64,000 nucleotides of DNA from Timema cristinae (GCA_039000515.1 JBCFYV010000012.1:28477439-28541438); one strand, 5' to 3'; counted from the first letter of the stretch, positions 44,479 through 57,124 are shown. Notes: generated by a model from the letters alone, not told the origin. Translations and numbers: made by a program.

Positions 44479-45930
44479 CTCTTAATAATATTGAGAGATA
44501 GAGAAATAGAGAGAAATGTATAAATATAGATATAGATAAATACAGAAAGATATAAAAAAAAAGAGGCAGCTATATAAAGAGATAGAGAAATAGAGGAATA
44601 TTTATAGAGATAGAGCCTCCTTTCAACCTAATAGGTAACAAGCATACCCTGACGCATTACATTCAATTTTAAACAAACTATAGTTGTCATTGAAGATTGT
44701 ATTCTGAGTTTCCTGGTTCCATACACACGAGCGATGTTTGTATACTTAGTTTAGTGGAGACATTATGTTACAGGGGCTGTACAGTAACGTAATAAACAAG
44801 GTGTACATATTAATGGAAAAAATAATTTTTTAACAATAAATAAATTTATTAAAAACAGAAATAATTAGGTTTATAATACTGTTACAAGATTATAAGTTTG
44901 AAGCCTGTGGCTAGTAATAAGCGTTTGTGAAATTTGATTGTCTTGCTGTAGCTACAAGGGTTGTGCAGGAGCCAGGCTACAGGTTGAAATTTTCAAGAGG
45001 AGAAAATAATTAAGTAGTTATTAACCAAAGTTATCGAACATGATATACATATAAATTCTAATCAGTTTGCTTGAATGGTTTTTTCGATTATCTCCTTCAA
45101 ATATGTTTGATAATGACAAACAATATAAAGGTCTGTATATAACGGTGGTCGATGGCTAATAAACATGTATCAACAAAATATTACTATGGCTGGTCTCTTT
45201 CCCTTTCGGTACTGCCAGAGCATTCAATAGTACAAACATTTCTAATTGCAATTACACTAAGAGCAAAACAAAAAATAATAGGGGCCAAAAACCAGGCCAA
45301 GACAAAGGTATTATTTGTGCGGACCCCACTATGACTCAAGTGCAGTTCCACGGGTTGCTCACCGAAGCTAATACTGCACGTGAAGCGTGACTACTTGAAC
45401 AACTCAAAATATAAATTTCCATTAACCCAACTGTGATTTGGAAAACAAGACAGACAGTCTGGTTGTAGCCATACAAATATTAACCAAATATTATACATTA
45501 CGAGCACGGTGTCATGAGAAACATTAGCTCAAAAATAAATATATGGAACTTGTAGAGGTTATTAAGTCTTTGACTAAGACATTACTGATTTCCAAGCCAA
45601 AGGCTCGTAACATAAAGTCTGTACCATAAAGATAGGGAGAAAAATAGTCGCTAGGACTGGTATACTAAATCTAAAAAAAAAGAGACTTGTCCTTTAGACC
45701 GCAGGACACAATATTTAACCAATTAAATAAACTTTTTCCATCGTGAAGTCAACAAGACTAGAAATGGATAAACTGTCCATTCGACATGATATTAAACTAA
45801 CAAAGGAAAAAAGTCGGCTTCGACTATAGACACAGAACATATAAAAAATGTCTAAGTAGACATTATATAGTTTTTTGAACAAAAACTAGACCCTAAGTCA
45901 TAAGGACTAGACGATGTAACCAGGATACTT
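44479..45930. other. non-coding stretch
   Basis: A GATA/GAGATAGA-rich low-complexity patch lies at about 44500-44615. The rest, including a 60-codon frame near 45152-45334, shows no domain or repeat I recognise. Confidence 0.4.
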
Positions 45931-45941
45931 AAGTAATTGTA

Positions 45942-46081
45942 AATGCCAGGCCACCACCGTGGTTCGGATTCCACGTTAAACTGTAGGTCCTTCATTTCAT
46001 CTCACAATCACCCTACCATTACACATTAGCGTAATTGCGTATAACCCGAACGGGTAGTAAGACGCGGTGCTAATAATAATA
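45942..46081 (+). mobile_element. half-SINE (3' half of SINE family A)
   Basis: The 140-bp insertion starts AATGCCAGGCCACCACC and ends with the tail GGGTAGTAAGACGCGGTGCT and AATAATAATA. A perfect 11-bp duplication AAGTAATTGTA flanks it (45931-45941 and 46082-46092). The start base is the same as in the copy at 17312. Confidence 0.93.
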
Positions 46082-46092
46082 AAGTAATTGTA

Positions 46093-47412
46093 GTATGTCC
46101 CCCTGGCCAAGGCAGTGGTGGACCTGACGGCCAACACTTCATGGTCATCGTTTTCTTCGTTACGTGACGGTGTAGAAGTTCCTCCTTCGACACTGGGTTG
46201 TAGTAGAATGGGTATAATGTGAACCTGAGAGCAGCCCTATATATACTCTAAAATCTGATATTAACGGAACAAAACAAAAAGTATGATAAACTCAGGAATA
46301 TAGAAAAACAGGAAGATGGACGCGGGGTGAAAAATGGACCAATGAAGGTCGCTTACGGGGAAAGGGGAAAACATGGTTCCTTGGACTGCCGCTAGTCTTC
46401 TCTTACGGGCACTAGGTCAGTTCATTTTATAATTCTTACTTGATCAGGTGTTGTAAATGAAAGCACGTGTGACTGCAGTTAGGTAGCCATCATTGAATAA
46501 TTTATTTTCTAGCATGTGGCGAACGAATCCATAAACATCTTGAAATGGTGAGTAGATACCAAAGCATCTTCTATTTAAATATATCTGGTTTGATTATATT
46601 CTTTAGGCTCAGCTATTATTTTTATGAGAATTTGTGATATAGACGTCCTTTACTATATTTTCTTGTGGGCAGCATGCCTAGTGTATGTAAATTTATCCGA
46701 TATCCTCCAATGGCAAAGGGTATACGCTAAAGTATTTTATTCATAAATATGATAATGTTAATCCTCTTCTTTGATATCTGCTATAGTATTTATCAAAAGG
46801 CAATATTTTTTTGAACAACCACGTGTTTCAATTTAGGGAGACACGTAATTGTATCTGACTGCATCTAGCCAGGGAAAACAAACTATGAGGTAGATTACTT
46901 TTAAATAATTATGTCAATATTACTTCCTTCTTTCGTAAATTATCAAAATATTGGTATTTAATTGTAACCGTCCAATTTGTCTGATTGAAATGCTACAAAT
47001 AATTTTATATTCAAAACAAATAATGATGTATATTATCACAAAAAAGCCAATAAAGCAGAGTATGGAAATGGTCATTGATTTCATTCTTATTTTCAGAGTA
47101 GTTAGGTTACCCCCCACCCCCACCCCTAAAAATAAAATATTATAATGGTTTGTGTGTACACACATTAAAAGTTAAATTTATATTTTGAAAAAAAAAAATT
47201 GTAATTTTTTTAAATATACCATATTTATAAGAAACATTTAATTAAGAGCACTTATATTAAACTCTTTTCAAAACAAAGATATTTCGTTTCTCCCTTGTTG
47301 GAAAAAACTGTTCTTATTGCTAGTGTAAGACAATTTGTAGCACTTCTGCACATGCGTGTGTATTAAATCATCAGTAACACTATAACCCCCCTCCCCCTTC
47401 TACTAAATTTTT
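46093..47412. other. non-coding stretch
   Basis: A mixed-composition part (46093-46250) and AT-rich remainder. An 81-codon minus frame at 46920-47165 is hydrophobic and rich in Ile. It is typical of random AT-rich frames and shows no family motif. Confidence 0.4.
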
Positions 47413-47645
47413 TTAGCACCGCTTTTAACAACTCGTTCGGTTTATACGCCTATTTACTGATTACATTAATGGGTTGGAATTGTAAAGGATCAATTTAGAG
47501 GAAATGCATCCACATTTGCGTGGATGTATATTATAAAGCCATATAGAAAAAAAATGCACCTGACCAGTATTAAGCCTTTATCTCCCGTCTTCGGCAGTCT
47601 AGTCCAACACGAGAGTAGCACGTTAGACCACGTGACCACCAAATC
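47413..47645 (-). mobile_element. SINE family B
   Basis: The minus strand runs from a head with CACGTGGTCTAACGTGCTAC through a decayed B-box region to a tail whose complement begins TTTTTTTAGCACCGCTTTTA. The middle has CATCCACATTTGCGTGGATG. Polarity is supported by the A/T-rich tail at the left. Confidence 0.75.
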
Positions 47646-48170
47646 AAGTTACTACTAAATTACTCGTAAGTGCTCACACAAGTGCGCACTTGTGCTGATA
47701 GTCGCCGTGATGGTTGGTCATTTACATGGTAATAGCTGACTTTTAATGAATTTAGTACTGAACATCAGCCGTGTATCCAGATATAAGCAGTGGCAGATTT
47801 AAAAAATTGGTGCCCCTAGGCAGAATTATAATATGAACCCCCCCCCCCCATTTTTCCAAGGGTTTTAGGAGGTTTTGGAGGAAAGAGATCTGGAGGGGGG
47901 GTTAGTTAGTATTTGAGAAAATATTTCAACAAATTAAAATCTGGCATGTACATGCTCTAAAGTAGCTTGAGTTAACATTATGAAGAAAGGAAGACTGACG
48001 TCAGTTACAAAGTAATTGCAAAGTACAGTTATTTAAAAAGAAATATTGTCGTTCTGAATTTAACTTGAACTATTTCAATAATGTTAGTCAATAATTTTTA
48101 AACGTAATTATTAAAAACAAAATATTAAAATTAAAATTAAAATATTGCTATCCAAAATGTTCCGCCCTAA

Positions 48171-49902
48171 AGGCCCGTTGACACGGTGTTAGTTGACTAA
48201 TGCAAGTACACTAATTTGGCTGCGCGCGCACAGCTTGCACCGTGTAAACAGACAAGCAAGCTACTAACATGCAAGTCCACTTGCAACTGAAAAAGTTGGT
48301 CACCTTCCAACTTTACTAATGCAAGTAGACAATCCAAAATGGCGGCAACTGAAGAATTGGTTGTGCGGGGGACACTTATTTGTGGAATGTTATGAAAAGA
48401 ATTAGTTTTTGTGCAATTTTAAGCACCGAATTTATAAAGATAAGAATGGAAGGGATATTGCACTATAGGGTATTGTAAAGTTATATCAGGTGTACATATT
48501 CTCTAGAAGTTTCCAAAATAAAATTTTAGGCCTACGTGAATTTTATAAATGTTCCTTGTGAGAGATATTATTTAATATCGGTAAACAAATGTTATCAATA
48601 ATTTTAATAAACCATTATTTCCTACCACTCAACGTGGCATGAGTAATTTTTTTATATACGATCACAAAATATAATACAACTTTGTAGTACCGTGATTAGT
48701 TCCGTCAACATAATATTCGCGTTATCGGCAAGTAAGGTATGAATGGCCGGTGGTTTTCACGCGAAATCTTCGGCGCGTTTTCCAATCTCCATATTTGACA
48801 CTTTAACCAATCTTTATAAGTTTTAAAATTAATTATAAATGATCAGCCCAAACACTTCAAACACTTTGTAGTAATGCTTTGGAATCTTGAGTAGATACAT
48901 AATTTAATATTATTATCGTATAGCAAACCCGGTAGTCTATATTTAAACCAATCTACAAATTAATTAATTATTATTTTTAAGGAATATTTTAGGCCTAGCA
49001 AGCTAGCATTTAACAAATTATTTTGTTATTAGTATACAAAAATTTAAAACCGGGTTTAAAAAACCGGCGTTAGGCCTATTTAAAAAAATGCCCAACATAT
49101 TAATTAAGGCCTATTTTTTTATGTTTTAGGTCTAGCTAGGATTTAACAAGATATTTTGTTATTAGAATACCAAAATTTAAAACAGGGTTAAAAAACCGGC
49201 GTTAGGCCTATTTAAAAAAATGCCCAACAAATTAATTAAGGCCTACTTTTTTTTTAATGTTTTAGGTCTAGCTAGGATTTAACAAGATATTTTGTTATTA
49301 GTATACCAACATTTAAAACAGGGTTGAAAAAATCTGGATTGGACCTATTTAAAAAAATGCCCTAACGAGTTAGGTTGTATTGGAATTTATTGACCTTATT
49401 TGAGTTTAATTTTATTTAACATATATGCTAAATAAGTTAACAAATAAAGTAAAATAATTTAATAATTATTTGGGATCAACTAAAATATATTTTAATGTAT
49501 TAAGGAACTAAGAAATAGGAGACACATTAATCACCAACTTTTTTATGTTGGCTATATAAAACAATTTTTATTAAATAGGTAAACTAATTATGATAAATTG
49601 AGCTTACTAAGAAATTGTAATTTATTTGGCCGCCCATACTTATTATAAATTCACCCTTACTAGCTCCTAACTCATAAGCATAATTAGTATATGCGTATAA
49701 ATTACCCGAACGAGAAATGAGATGAAGTGATAAAAAAAAAAGGCTCCAATATAAAGACCAGTTATCACCACTCTTCATTTTCAGCCATGTTTTTAAAAGC
49801 GCTACTAATGCAAGTGAAAAATGCGTGTCAACACAACTAACATGTTAGTAAGCTAATACCAATAAACTTGCATTAGTCCACTAACATCGTGTCAACGGGC
49901 CT
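48171..49902. mobile_element. PIF/Harbinger-like element with 37-bp inverted ends
   Basis: The ends begin AGGCCCGTTGACACGGTGTT and its inverse, 35 of the first 37 bases matching. The flanks are TAA (48168-48170 and 49903-49905), matching the TWA target preference of PIF/Harbinger. Extra copies of CTAATGCAAGT occur just inside both ends, as expected for transposase-binding sites. Near each end an ATG faces inwards (AAAATGGCGGCAACTGAAG near 48337; minus-strand ATGGCTGAAAATGAAG near 49785), perhaps the starts of two lost genes. No transposase remains. Confidence 0.75.
48987..49375 (+). repeat. 136-bp tandem repeat, about 2.8 units
   Basis: Units start at 48987, 49124 and 49260 with TTTTAGGYCTAGCWAG and include TTTTGTTATTAGTATAC, AAACCGGCGTTAGGCCTA and TTTAAAAAAATGCCC. 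The third is truncated and more diverged. It lies inside the Harbinger-like element. Confidence 0.9.
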
Positions 49903-49955
49903 TAAAGCCACCGCCCCTAGTGGGCCTATAGTGTAAATCCGCTTCTGAACATAAG

Positions 49956-52380
49956 CAATATAAAGTGAGCCGAGCATCTCCTCTTGGTTCTGGTTGGTCC
50001 ATAGTGTCTATTAGTGGAGGAGAGCAGCAAGCCAGGTTCTAGTCTTGTTTACTGGGTGAAAGGAAGGATATTAGTTATCTCGGCCAGGTATTTCTACAGG
50101 TAGTTGAAACTATGGTTCATATGATTAAACTGAAGTGTTGACAACAAGTGACAAGTAAAACTTGTGCTACTCCAGCCTTGATTGACCGAAACATCTGAGG
50201 ATGGTGAGGCTGATTATGCTTTGGGAGCTCCAGATTCCATCACAGACCCCTATCTTCGTGGAGAAAGGGGAATTACAATGAAATAGTTTAATAAAGAAAT
50301 TACAAAGTTAAATAATAGCTTGAAATAAAGAAACATGTAATTGATTGCTTACTAGATCAAAGAACTGGTTGGTAACACCATTTCCTGATCTCTACACTAA
50401 GTGAATGTGTCCAGAATATGTACAATCCATTTACTCTGGAAAGTAGCAGTCTTACCTTGACGTGCTACACTATGACCCTTTATTATAAGCTTCACCATAG
50501 TGGAACCAAGGGAAGTAAGCTTATTGTAACAAACATGGCTTTCAAACCCGACGATAATCCAATACTGGTCGTCTAGACAAGGTCGTGAAAGAATGACTAA
50601 ATCTGCTAAGGAAGAGGGATAGTTTCACCGAAAGGCTGCCAAAGACCGATTGAGTCACTCGACTGACAAGGTAAACTATTTAATATTTTTATTCACTTAA
50701 AATGTTTGGTATTTTTATCCTTAGATGTGATTATTATAGTAATAATGACTATAGGTTTAAATGTTTTAAGTTTTAATATTTTACTCGCGTAGTTCTTTTA
50801 CTAACTGATCCGAGCGTTGTATCGAGGAACTTTAGAAGTGATCACGATGGTCTTGTAATTTCCAATGCAATCATAAATATGTTATAACATAAATAAAACC
50901 TCGACTATCTAATATATCTTGAGTTTGGTCAGTTTTGTTGACATTAATTTCGAATTATGATCTCTCTCGTACAATAATAAATATAAATATTGTGATATGA
51001 AGTACCTTTCGGCCTTTATATGTGCAAATTTATAGGTAGGTTAGTGAATATTGTTTTAAAAATATGTGTTATGTTTAAGATATGTTAAGGACTTTAAGGA
51101 TTATAAATATAAATTAACAAATTGGAAAGCGAATATTATGTCTATGACTATCTGGCTTGAGGAAGACAATACCAGAATGCAATTCGGGGACTCTACCAAA
51201 ATATATGTTTAAGAATGGTGTATTAAATAATTCAGTAAGTGAAAAGTCACGTAAACCGGGTATAATCTTGAGTTCAGAAATAGAAACACCATATTGAAAA
51301 GGACATGTTTTGGGACGTCGTAAGTGTATTTTCTTTAGTGAACCCCCAAAGGTATCAACCACATAATCAATAATTTCGGTCCTATGACACTTGATGGTCA
51401 GTGATCGTGTCTACCGGCGTTCACTGAGTAAGGTGATCATTTTGGACGACGTCATACATAATATAGATTTAATCCCTGTACGCCCTGGTATCGGTCCACT
51501 CTAGGATAGGGTGTAGGGTAGGGTGTTTATAGTATACATTTCAATCTAAATATACTCTATAGTTCATATTTGACCAAATTTAACCGGGTTTTTTATTTCT
51601 CATTTTCTTAAATATTTTCTTTTAAAGCTAAGTTTGATAATTCAAGATTTGACATGTTTTGTTTGAAATATTGTTGATTGTGATTTTATTCTGTTCACTT
51701 TGCTTCAGGTGCACTTTCAATCACATAACTTCCTCCTACATATCCCTTGGATTAATACGTTAATAAACCTGATGCCAGACTTCAAAGTTGAAACAAATGG
51801 AATCGTATCTTAAATGCATATAAAAATGTCAATAGGGTTTACTCTTCTCTGGTCTTGGTTGTTGTCAAATTAAATTTAAATGTACTGCCAGTTTTTATTT
51901 ATAGTCGTTGAGTTTGAAATCAGCTAAATGTTTTCAAAACTAATGGTTATCTCATCAACCGTTGCAGAGGATTCACTGAAACTTTGACTCCCGTTCATAC
52001 AATCACTAACATTTTGTGTGATTTGATTTATTTCTACATTTATATATATTGAATTTATAAAAATAAAATGAAGTTTCCATCCACATTTTGTATTGGCTTC
52101 ACAATAGCAAACACCTGTAAAAAAAACAAATGCCGTAAAATTATAAAAAATAAAACAAGTTGCCTTTCATACCCGCGTGTTATGTCTCCGTTACGACTCG
52201 GAGTTGTAAAAATAAGATTTGTAGGCGTTCGAGGAGGTCTCCATTCCCCCATCCTCATCTGGGTGGCCCCCCCGCCCTAAGAGAGCTCAAAACTTTAATA
52301 TTTTATTATTCCGGTAGTTCTTGACACACCCCAAAAATAAAGCCAAGAATTTGTTTACAATCAACTTTTTTTTCCTTTGT
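49956..52380. other. non-coding stretch, no gene recognised
   Basis: Some segments (49970-50660) are less AT-rich than the background, but every frame is short and no splice-bounded coding run is evident. Frames near 51114-51362 (minus, 82 codons) and 52055-52280 (both strands) show no domains. Confidence 0.4.
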
Positions 52381-52384
52381 TATC

Positions 52385-52520
52385 ACGTCTCACGCTCCAT
52401 TCGGGCTACGCATATTCGCATATTCACTAGCTTTACTAATGTGTTAGGGATGAGGAAGGTATAATATGAAGGAATTGTACCCAAATTTGTATGGAGGGCA
52501 GTGGTGGACATGATCTTTAT
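52385..52520 (-). mobile_element. SINE family B fragment
   Basis: It contains complements of the family tail (CACGTCTCACGCTCCATTCG) and of the central GTACCCAAATTTGTATGGAG. The tRNA-like head is missing. Confidence 0.6.
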
Positions 52521-52889
52521 TTTTAGTGGGGCCAGTTTAAAGCTTACCGGTAGTGAATTTTTCTCACCCCGTATTAACATATTAAATTAGTTCATTTAAG
52601 TTTTCTTATTTTTAGAAATCATTAGAATTACAAAATCATTAAATAAATCTACAAATAGAAATAATAAAGTAATACAGGTTTTGAATTAAACTTACGAAGT
52701 GATGGATGATAATACTTATACAAAAGTTGGGCACATCTGTCTCTAAATGTCACTTCATATGTGCCACAGTATTTTAGCATTTTATAAATCTGTCTAATAT
52801 GCCTATTATTTTAAACCTGTTCATTGTGTTTTTGGACTGAAATTTTGACCTTGGACTCTATCTATGATACAATATTTAACGTCCCCCTT

Positions 52890-53885
52890 TTTTTTTAGCA
52901 TCGCGCCTTACTACCTGTTTGGGCTACACACTTAAGTCACAATTACGCTCGTGGATACATAGTTATATCTGATCGATAAGTTAGAAGTGCCAGATATATT
53001 TTATCTGCCAAATAAAATGTATTTATCCATTACATTTTTATCGGGAGGTTTAAGTACCTGATAACGTTTATCTGAGAGTTAAAATGGTCTATGCCATAGT
53101 GATGCTTTGTTTTTCATGAGGTTTCGACTATCAATCAGAATATATTTTTTAGGTTAAAATCTTGGTTCACGTGTTTAGTAGGCACAAGCCCAGGCTCTAA
53201 CTATGTATAAAGTTAGAACACTTAATTCACAATTTTATAAAAAAAACTCACAAGCCATTTGTAAATTATGGTTATATAAGAACAAATTATTTAAATGTGA
53301 GTACAATAAATGCAATTTTGTAAATATTGTACCAAACTATTGACCCCATTTTGGTGGATACCGAAATTAGTACTTGCAAGACAACCTAGCTTATGCGCCC
53401 ACGTGACGTTATCCGTTTCCTCGCGCTCGTTTAGCCGCCATTATTTACAAACGTTGAGCGTTGTAGCTTACTCGCTAGGATGTAGTAGTATAAGCAGGGC
53501 TTATACGCATGTACACACCGGTAAAAACAGTATCAACCTTGCGTTGGCATGAAAATATATTTATCCTACAGATAGCTATCCGGCAGATAAATTCAATTAA
53601 TAATATGCGTAAAATATTAAAATGTCTGGTAACCTTTATCTGATGGATAACTTTAACCTCTCGATAGCAATATTTTTCTGCTAGTCATAAGACCGGCCCT
53701 TAGAAATGGGAAGGTTTGATTTAGAGGAAGTGAACCCACATTTATGTGGGGGAGAGTGGAAAACCATTTAGGAAAACCACCTACAGTTCACCCAACTGAG
53801 ATTCGAATGTTGATCTCCCCATCTTCAGCAGTATAGCTCAACACGAAACTATCGCGTTATCCAACTACGCCGCCGAGGGAGGTTT
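52890..53885 (-). mobile_element. SINE family B split by an unknown insert
   Basis: The tail part (complement, AGCATCGCGCCTTACTACCT) lies at 52897-52950 and the middle and head (GAGGAAGTGAACCCACATTT, B-box-like ATTCGAATGTTGATC) at about 53696-53885, in the right order and orientation. About 745 bp of unrelated sequence lies between. The two parts together make one SINE copy. Confidence 0.6.
52951..53695. mobile_element. unclassified insert within a SINE copy
   Basis: The insert carries repeated TTTATCTG/CAGATAAA-type words in both orientations near both ends (for example TTTATCTGCCAAATAA near 52994 and CCGGCAGATAAATTC near 53579). This suggests a foldback or MITE-like element. A GC-richer core lies at 53395-53530. 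Terminal repeats and a target duplication could not be pinned down. Confidence 0.35.
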
Positions 53886-54063
53886 TACTGTTCGAAATGT
53901 TTTAAGCTTACATGTATTTTCAAAATTAATTACACATTTCTCATGTTATTTTAATTATTTTACTTGAATGCTTACAAGCCTTACATCTTAATATTGTCCA
54001 CAACCCTTCATCATCAAATAATAAACAATAAAAAGGAAATAAACTTTGATTTTCTTCAATCGC

Positions 54064-54447
54064 AGTCAATGTTCAGCATATGCCTCCACTGATAACTTCA
54101 ACTTTGAGAACTGCTACACTTTCAAAGTGTTAAAAATCGTTCAACAGGACACAGTACAATATGTCCCAGTTAAGGTTATGCGAACTGACACATCAATGGA
54201 TCACAAAGTCTAGAAAACCACCCAACCTAAATGTGTTAATTTCAACTCAGAGGCTATACTAGCGCCACCTATCATCCACAGAGTCATAGAGGAACATTCA
54301 GCGAATTTCAACTCCATCAGAGAAGTTTTCATCCTTCCCAAACAAGCTGGCATCACTGAAGACAATATGCTACGATTGTCGGTTTTATTGAGATTTAGTG
54401 ATGGTTGCCAGCATCACGCGATAAAAATTCTCGGGGCCACTAAATAG
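54064..54447 (+). pseudogene. coding relic or exon of an unidentified protein, one in-frame stop
   Basis: One plus frame runs about 128 codons with a single TAG at 54211-54213 and ends at a TAG at 54445. The peptide has balanced, protein-like composition (FKVLKIVQQDTVQYVPVKVM before the stop; APPIIHRVIEEHSANFNSIR, REVFILPKQAGITEDNML and FSDGCQHHAIKILG after it), and third positions are often C, unlike random AT-rich frames here. TTTTCTTCAATCGCAG just upstream could be a splice acceptor, and GTATGG follows the end. No domain is recognised, and no neighbour explains it. It may be a degraded transposon, viral or host exon, or a host exon with one sequencing error at the TAG. Confidence 0.5.
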
Positions 54448-55863
54448 GTATGGTTTGGTGTTCGTTTGGGGGAGGGGGGGTCTACAGGGGTGAGGGGAAT
54501 CTACAGGTGATGGTCTTGCAGGAATATGAGTGCAAAATCCCATGGCGTGGGAGAAAGGAGAGAAGTGAGGAGAAGAAATTGAAATGGTGTAACAGAGAAG
54601 GGTTAGGGAGACAGTAACCGGCGCATACCCTAAACAGGTTGCAAGAGATTGAGAAATTTTGGGAAGCAGCCGAAGGTTGACGCATATCCAAGAAGAAGGG
54701 AAGCATAGAAACTAAGAATCAATTAGTTGGTAGACTTGTTTTAACCTAACATATTTACATTTTAACCTAAGCCTGGATATACGACATAAAACAGGTATAA
54801 CTATGAAACAACCTAAAACCAATTCAGATAAATAGGTTGGTGGTTCTCAGTCCACAGACAAGGACGAGCTGGGCCGGTCTTGGTGGCTATGCCCTGCATT
54901 TAGTACCTCTTGTTTTCGTTAGAAGGAACCCGTCTTTAGTTTTAGAATGGATCTGATCGAGGGGGTCATATTGGGTTGTGTCAAACATTCCATTTAAACT
55001 TACTACTACTACTTCCTGAGGAAGATGTTATAATAGCATTGAAATATTGAAGTGTGTGTAAATATGTGTCAATGTTTTTTGTTTTATTTGTGCTCTTTTA
55101 TTTTCCTACTACTTAATCATTGTATTTATTACAAATTGTTTTTGCTCAATGCACTTATTTCATAAAAAAACCAAGCATTAAAAAAAAATATTTCTTTTTT
55201 AATCCACCTTTAAAATGTAAAATCATTGGGTGATGTTCTCCTAATGTTTAGTTTCAATTTTTTCAGCATTTTAAGTAATAAAACGAATTTCTTTTTTAAA
55301 AAAAACTACTTTATTCAACAAAATTAATCATTTCACGCTTTACATTTTTCTTGGGTCTTGATACATAATATAACACAGACAATAAAAATCAAATACAAAA
55401 AAAAACCCCTTTACAACAGCGGGCTCACTTTAAATGCCCCCCCTCCCCTTGTACAGTCGCGATGGAATAGTAGGGGAGGGGAAAATTTGCTTTGAGACAT
55501 CTCACACTGGGCGTTCACATTGGGGCCCCTTCCTTCTATATTCGGTCATTCAAGCGCTGAAAAAATCCCCGTGAAGATTGGAGCAGGAATGAATAATCTT
55601 ATGGAAACTATATAACTAATCCCAAAATTTTTTTGCGCGTAGGAAAATTTTTTCTTCTTATATTCAGGTTTCCAAAATAGTTATAGTATAAAAAATAAGT
55701 AAAAAATCTAAAAAAAAAATTGTTTAAAAAAAGTAGGGAAAAAATTGGGGGACCTGATCCCGTTTTGGCCCCCCAAAAACAGGCACCTGATAGAGGGAGA
55801 ACTGAAAAAAATTGTTTCGAACCCTGACGCCACGTCACTGGGAGTTCCCAATATATTGGCAAT
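54448..55863. other. non-coding stretch
   Basis: No recognised genes or repeats. A purine-rich patch lies at 54470-54720, and A/T runs increase from 55150. The last 400 bases before the gap contain GC blocks and several homopolymers (such as CCCCCCTCCCC near 55438), which may reflect lower assembly quality. Confidence 0.4.
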
Positions 55864-55963
55864 NNNNNNNNNNNNNNNNNNNNNNNNNNNNNNNNNNNNN
55901 NNNNNNNNNNNNNNNNNNNNNNNNNNNNNNNNNNNNNNNNNNNNNNNNNNNNNNNNNNNNNNN
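55864..55963. other. scaffold gap (100 N)
   Basis: A run of exactly 100 N. A 32-bp tandem repeat starts immediately on its right, so the gap may hide more of that array. Confidence 0.99.
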
Positions 55964-55965
55964 TT

Positions 55966-56045
55966 TTCTAACCTGGACCCATCTTACCTATACACGTTTC
56001 TAACCGGGACCCATCTTACCTATACACGTTTCTAACCGGGACCCA
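55966..56045 (+). repeat. 32-bp tandem repeat at gap edge
   Basis: Two full units (55966-55997 and 55998-56029) and half a unit share TTCTAACCGGGACCCATCTT and ACCTATACACGT. Only one base (T for G in unit 1) differs. Confidence 0.95.
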
Positions 56046-56734
56046 ATTTGACATGATTTTGGCAAACGGGAACTAATTTACCAACCCCGAGTCCGAGAAG
56101 CAGTTATACACAACCAACAAGTCTAAAACACTAAAGTGTTCTATTAGAGACACAGAGAGAGACCCCTTGCTCTCGATCCTCAACAGAGGTCTCCCCTCCC
56201 CACCATCTTGGTCATGGACGAGTCCTAGCAAAAGCAATGATCTCGAGTCTAATTACGGTAGAGTAATTAGCTCGCAATTCCCCCTCGCCCCCCTCCTGTG
56301 AGCTATTTCCCTCCGTTCATCTCAAGAGTCTAGTTTGGAAGTCGGTACAGTCACAGGAAGCACCAAGCTTTACGATCCGGATATCTATATTGGGTGTGAA
56401 CTGTGAACATATGCAAGTTTCGAGGAGGTTTATGAAATGGGGAGGGAGTTAGTTACCTTCCTTCCGACTCCACAAAACGTCCCCAAGTTTCCAACTACTA
56501 CATTTCTGTCAGCCATGCGTGAAAACCTCCGTGTAACTTCCAACAAACTAATTAGGTACTCAGACAGAGAGCGCGAGTGATGGATCAGGGGGAAGGGGGA
56601 ATCCATTTATACAGCAGGGAGGCGGGGGTGGAGCATGGTTTATGACGTCACCCCAAGCTAATTTCAATGTGATTTTAGTACGGCCATTTTCAAGATACGA
56701 ACTAATTATTTTTTAATTTGTGTTGTGTAGCACG
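56046..56734. other. GC-richer non-coding segment
   Basis: Mixed composition with C-rich and G-rich blocks (for example CCCCCTCGCCCCCCTCC near 56280 and GGGGGAAGGGGG near 56590). No long frame, RNA gene or repeat family is recognised. Such a segment could be a promoter or CpG-type region, but no transcript is visible. Confidence 0.35.
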
Positions 56735-56950
56735 TCTGCCCGTCCGTCCGAGCAATCTACATACATACACTAATATAAATAGGTATGAGTAAGGTAGAAT
56801 TTATAGGAAGTGTACATGCAATTACGTAAAGGGAGAAGGCTGATCAATTAAAAAATACACTCCCATGTATACCAGGACCGGAGTTGAGCCCTCACGACCG
56901 CCAGCAAATCAGATGTATCGACGCCTTTGGTGACGTGACCTTTGGCGTAA
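56735..56950 (-). mobile_element. SINE family B-like, diverged
   Basis: Shares, on the minus strand, the order head (GGTCACGTCACCAAAGGCGT), middle (CTTCTCCCTTTACGTAATTG) and a decayed tail (near CGTCCGTCCGAGCAATC). It is more diverged than the 43378 copy. Confidence 0.5.
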
Positions 56951-57124
56951 GTTTAAAACTATTTAAAATAGGAGGGTAAGGTGGTGATTAATTGAAAACA
57001 GTATCAACATTCGCCTGGAAAGAGGATGGGGAAAGTGCCTCTCAATGTCGATGTGCGATTAAGAGATTCAAATATAAGAGTAAATGGAAATTCACAACTG
57101 ACAATTTCGGCATTCTATAAAGAC

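Larger units (their letters stand above)
47788..49947. mobile_element. hAT-like non-autonomous element (host of a nested Harbinger-like element)
   Basis: It starts CAGTGGCAGATTTA and ends TAAATCCGCTTCTG, imperfect inverted ends. The flanking 8-mers GATATAAG and AACATAAG match at 6 of 8 positions, the duplication size of hAT elements. Without the nested 1.73-kb element it is only about 430 bp and has no coding capacity. It has a poly-C tract near 47840. Confidence 0.7.
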
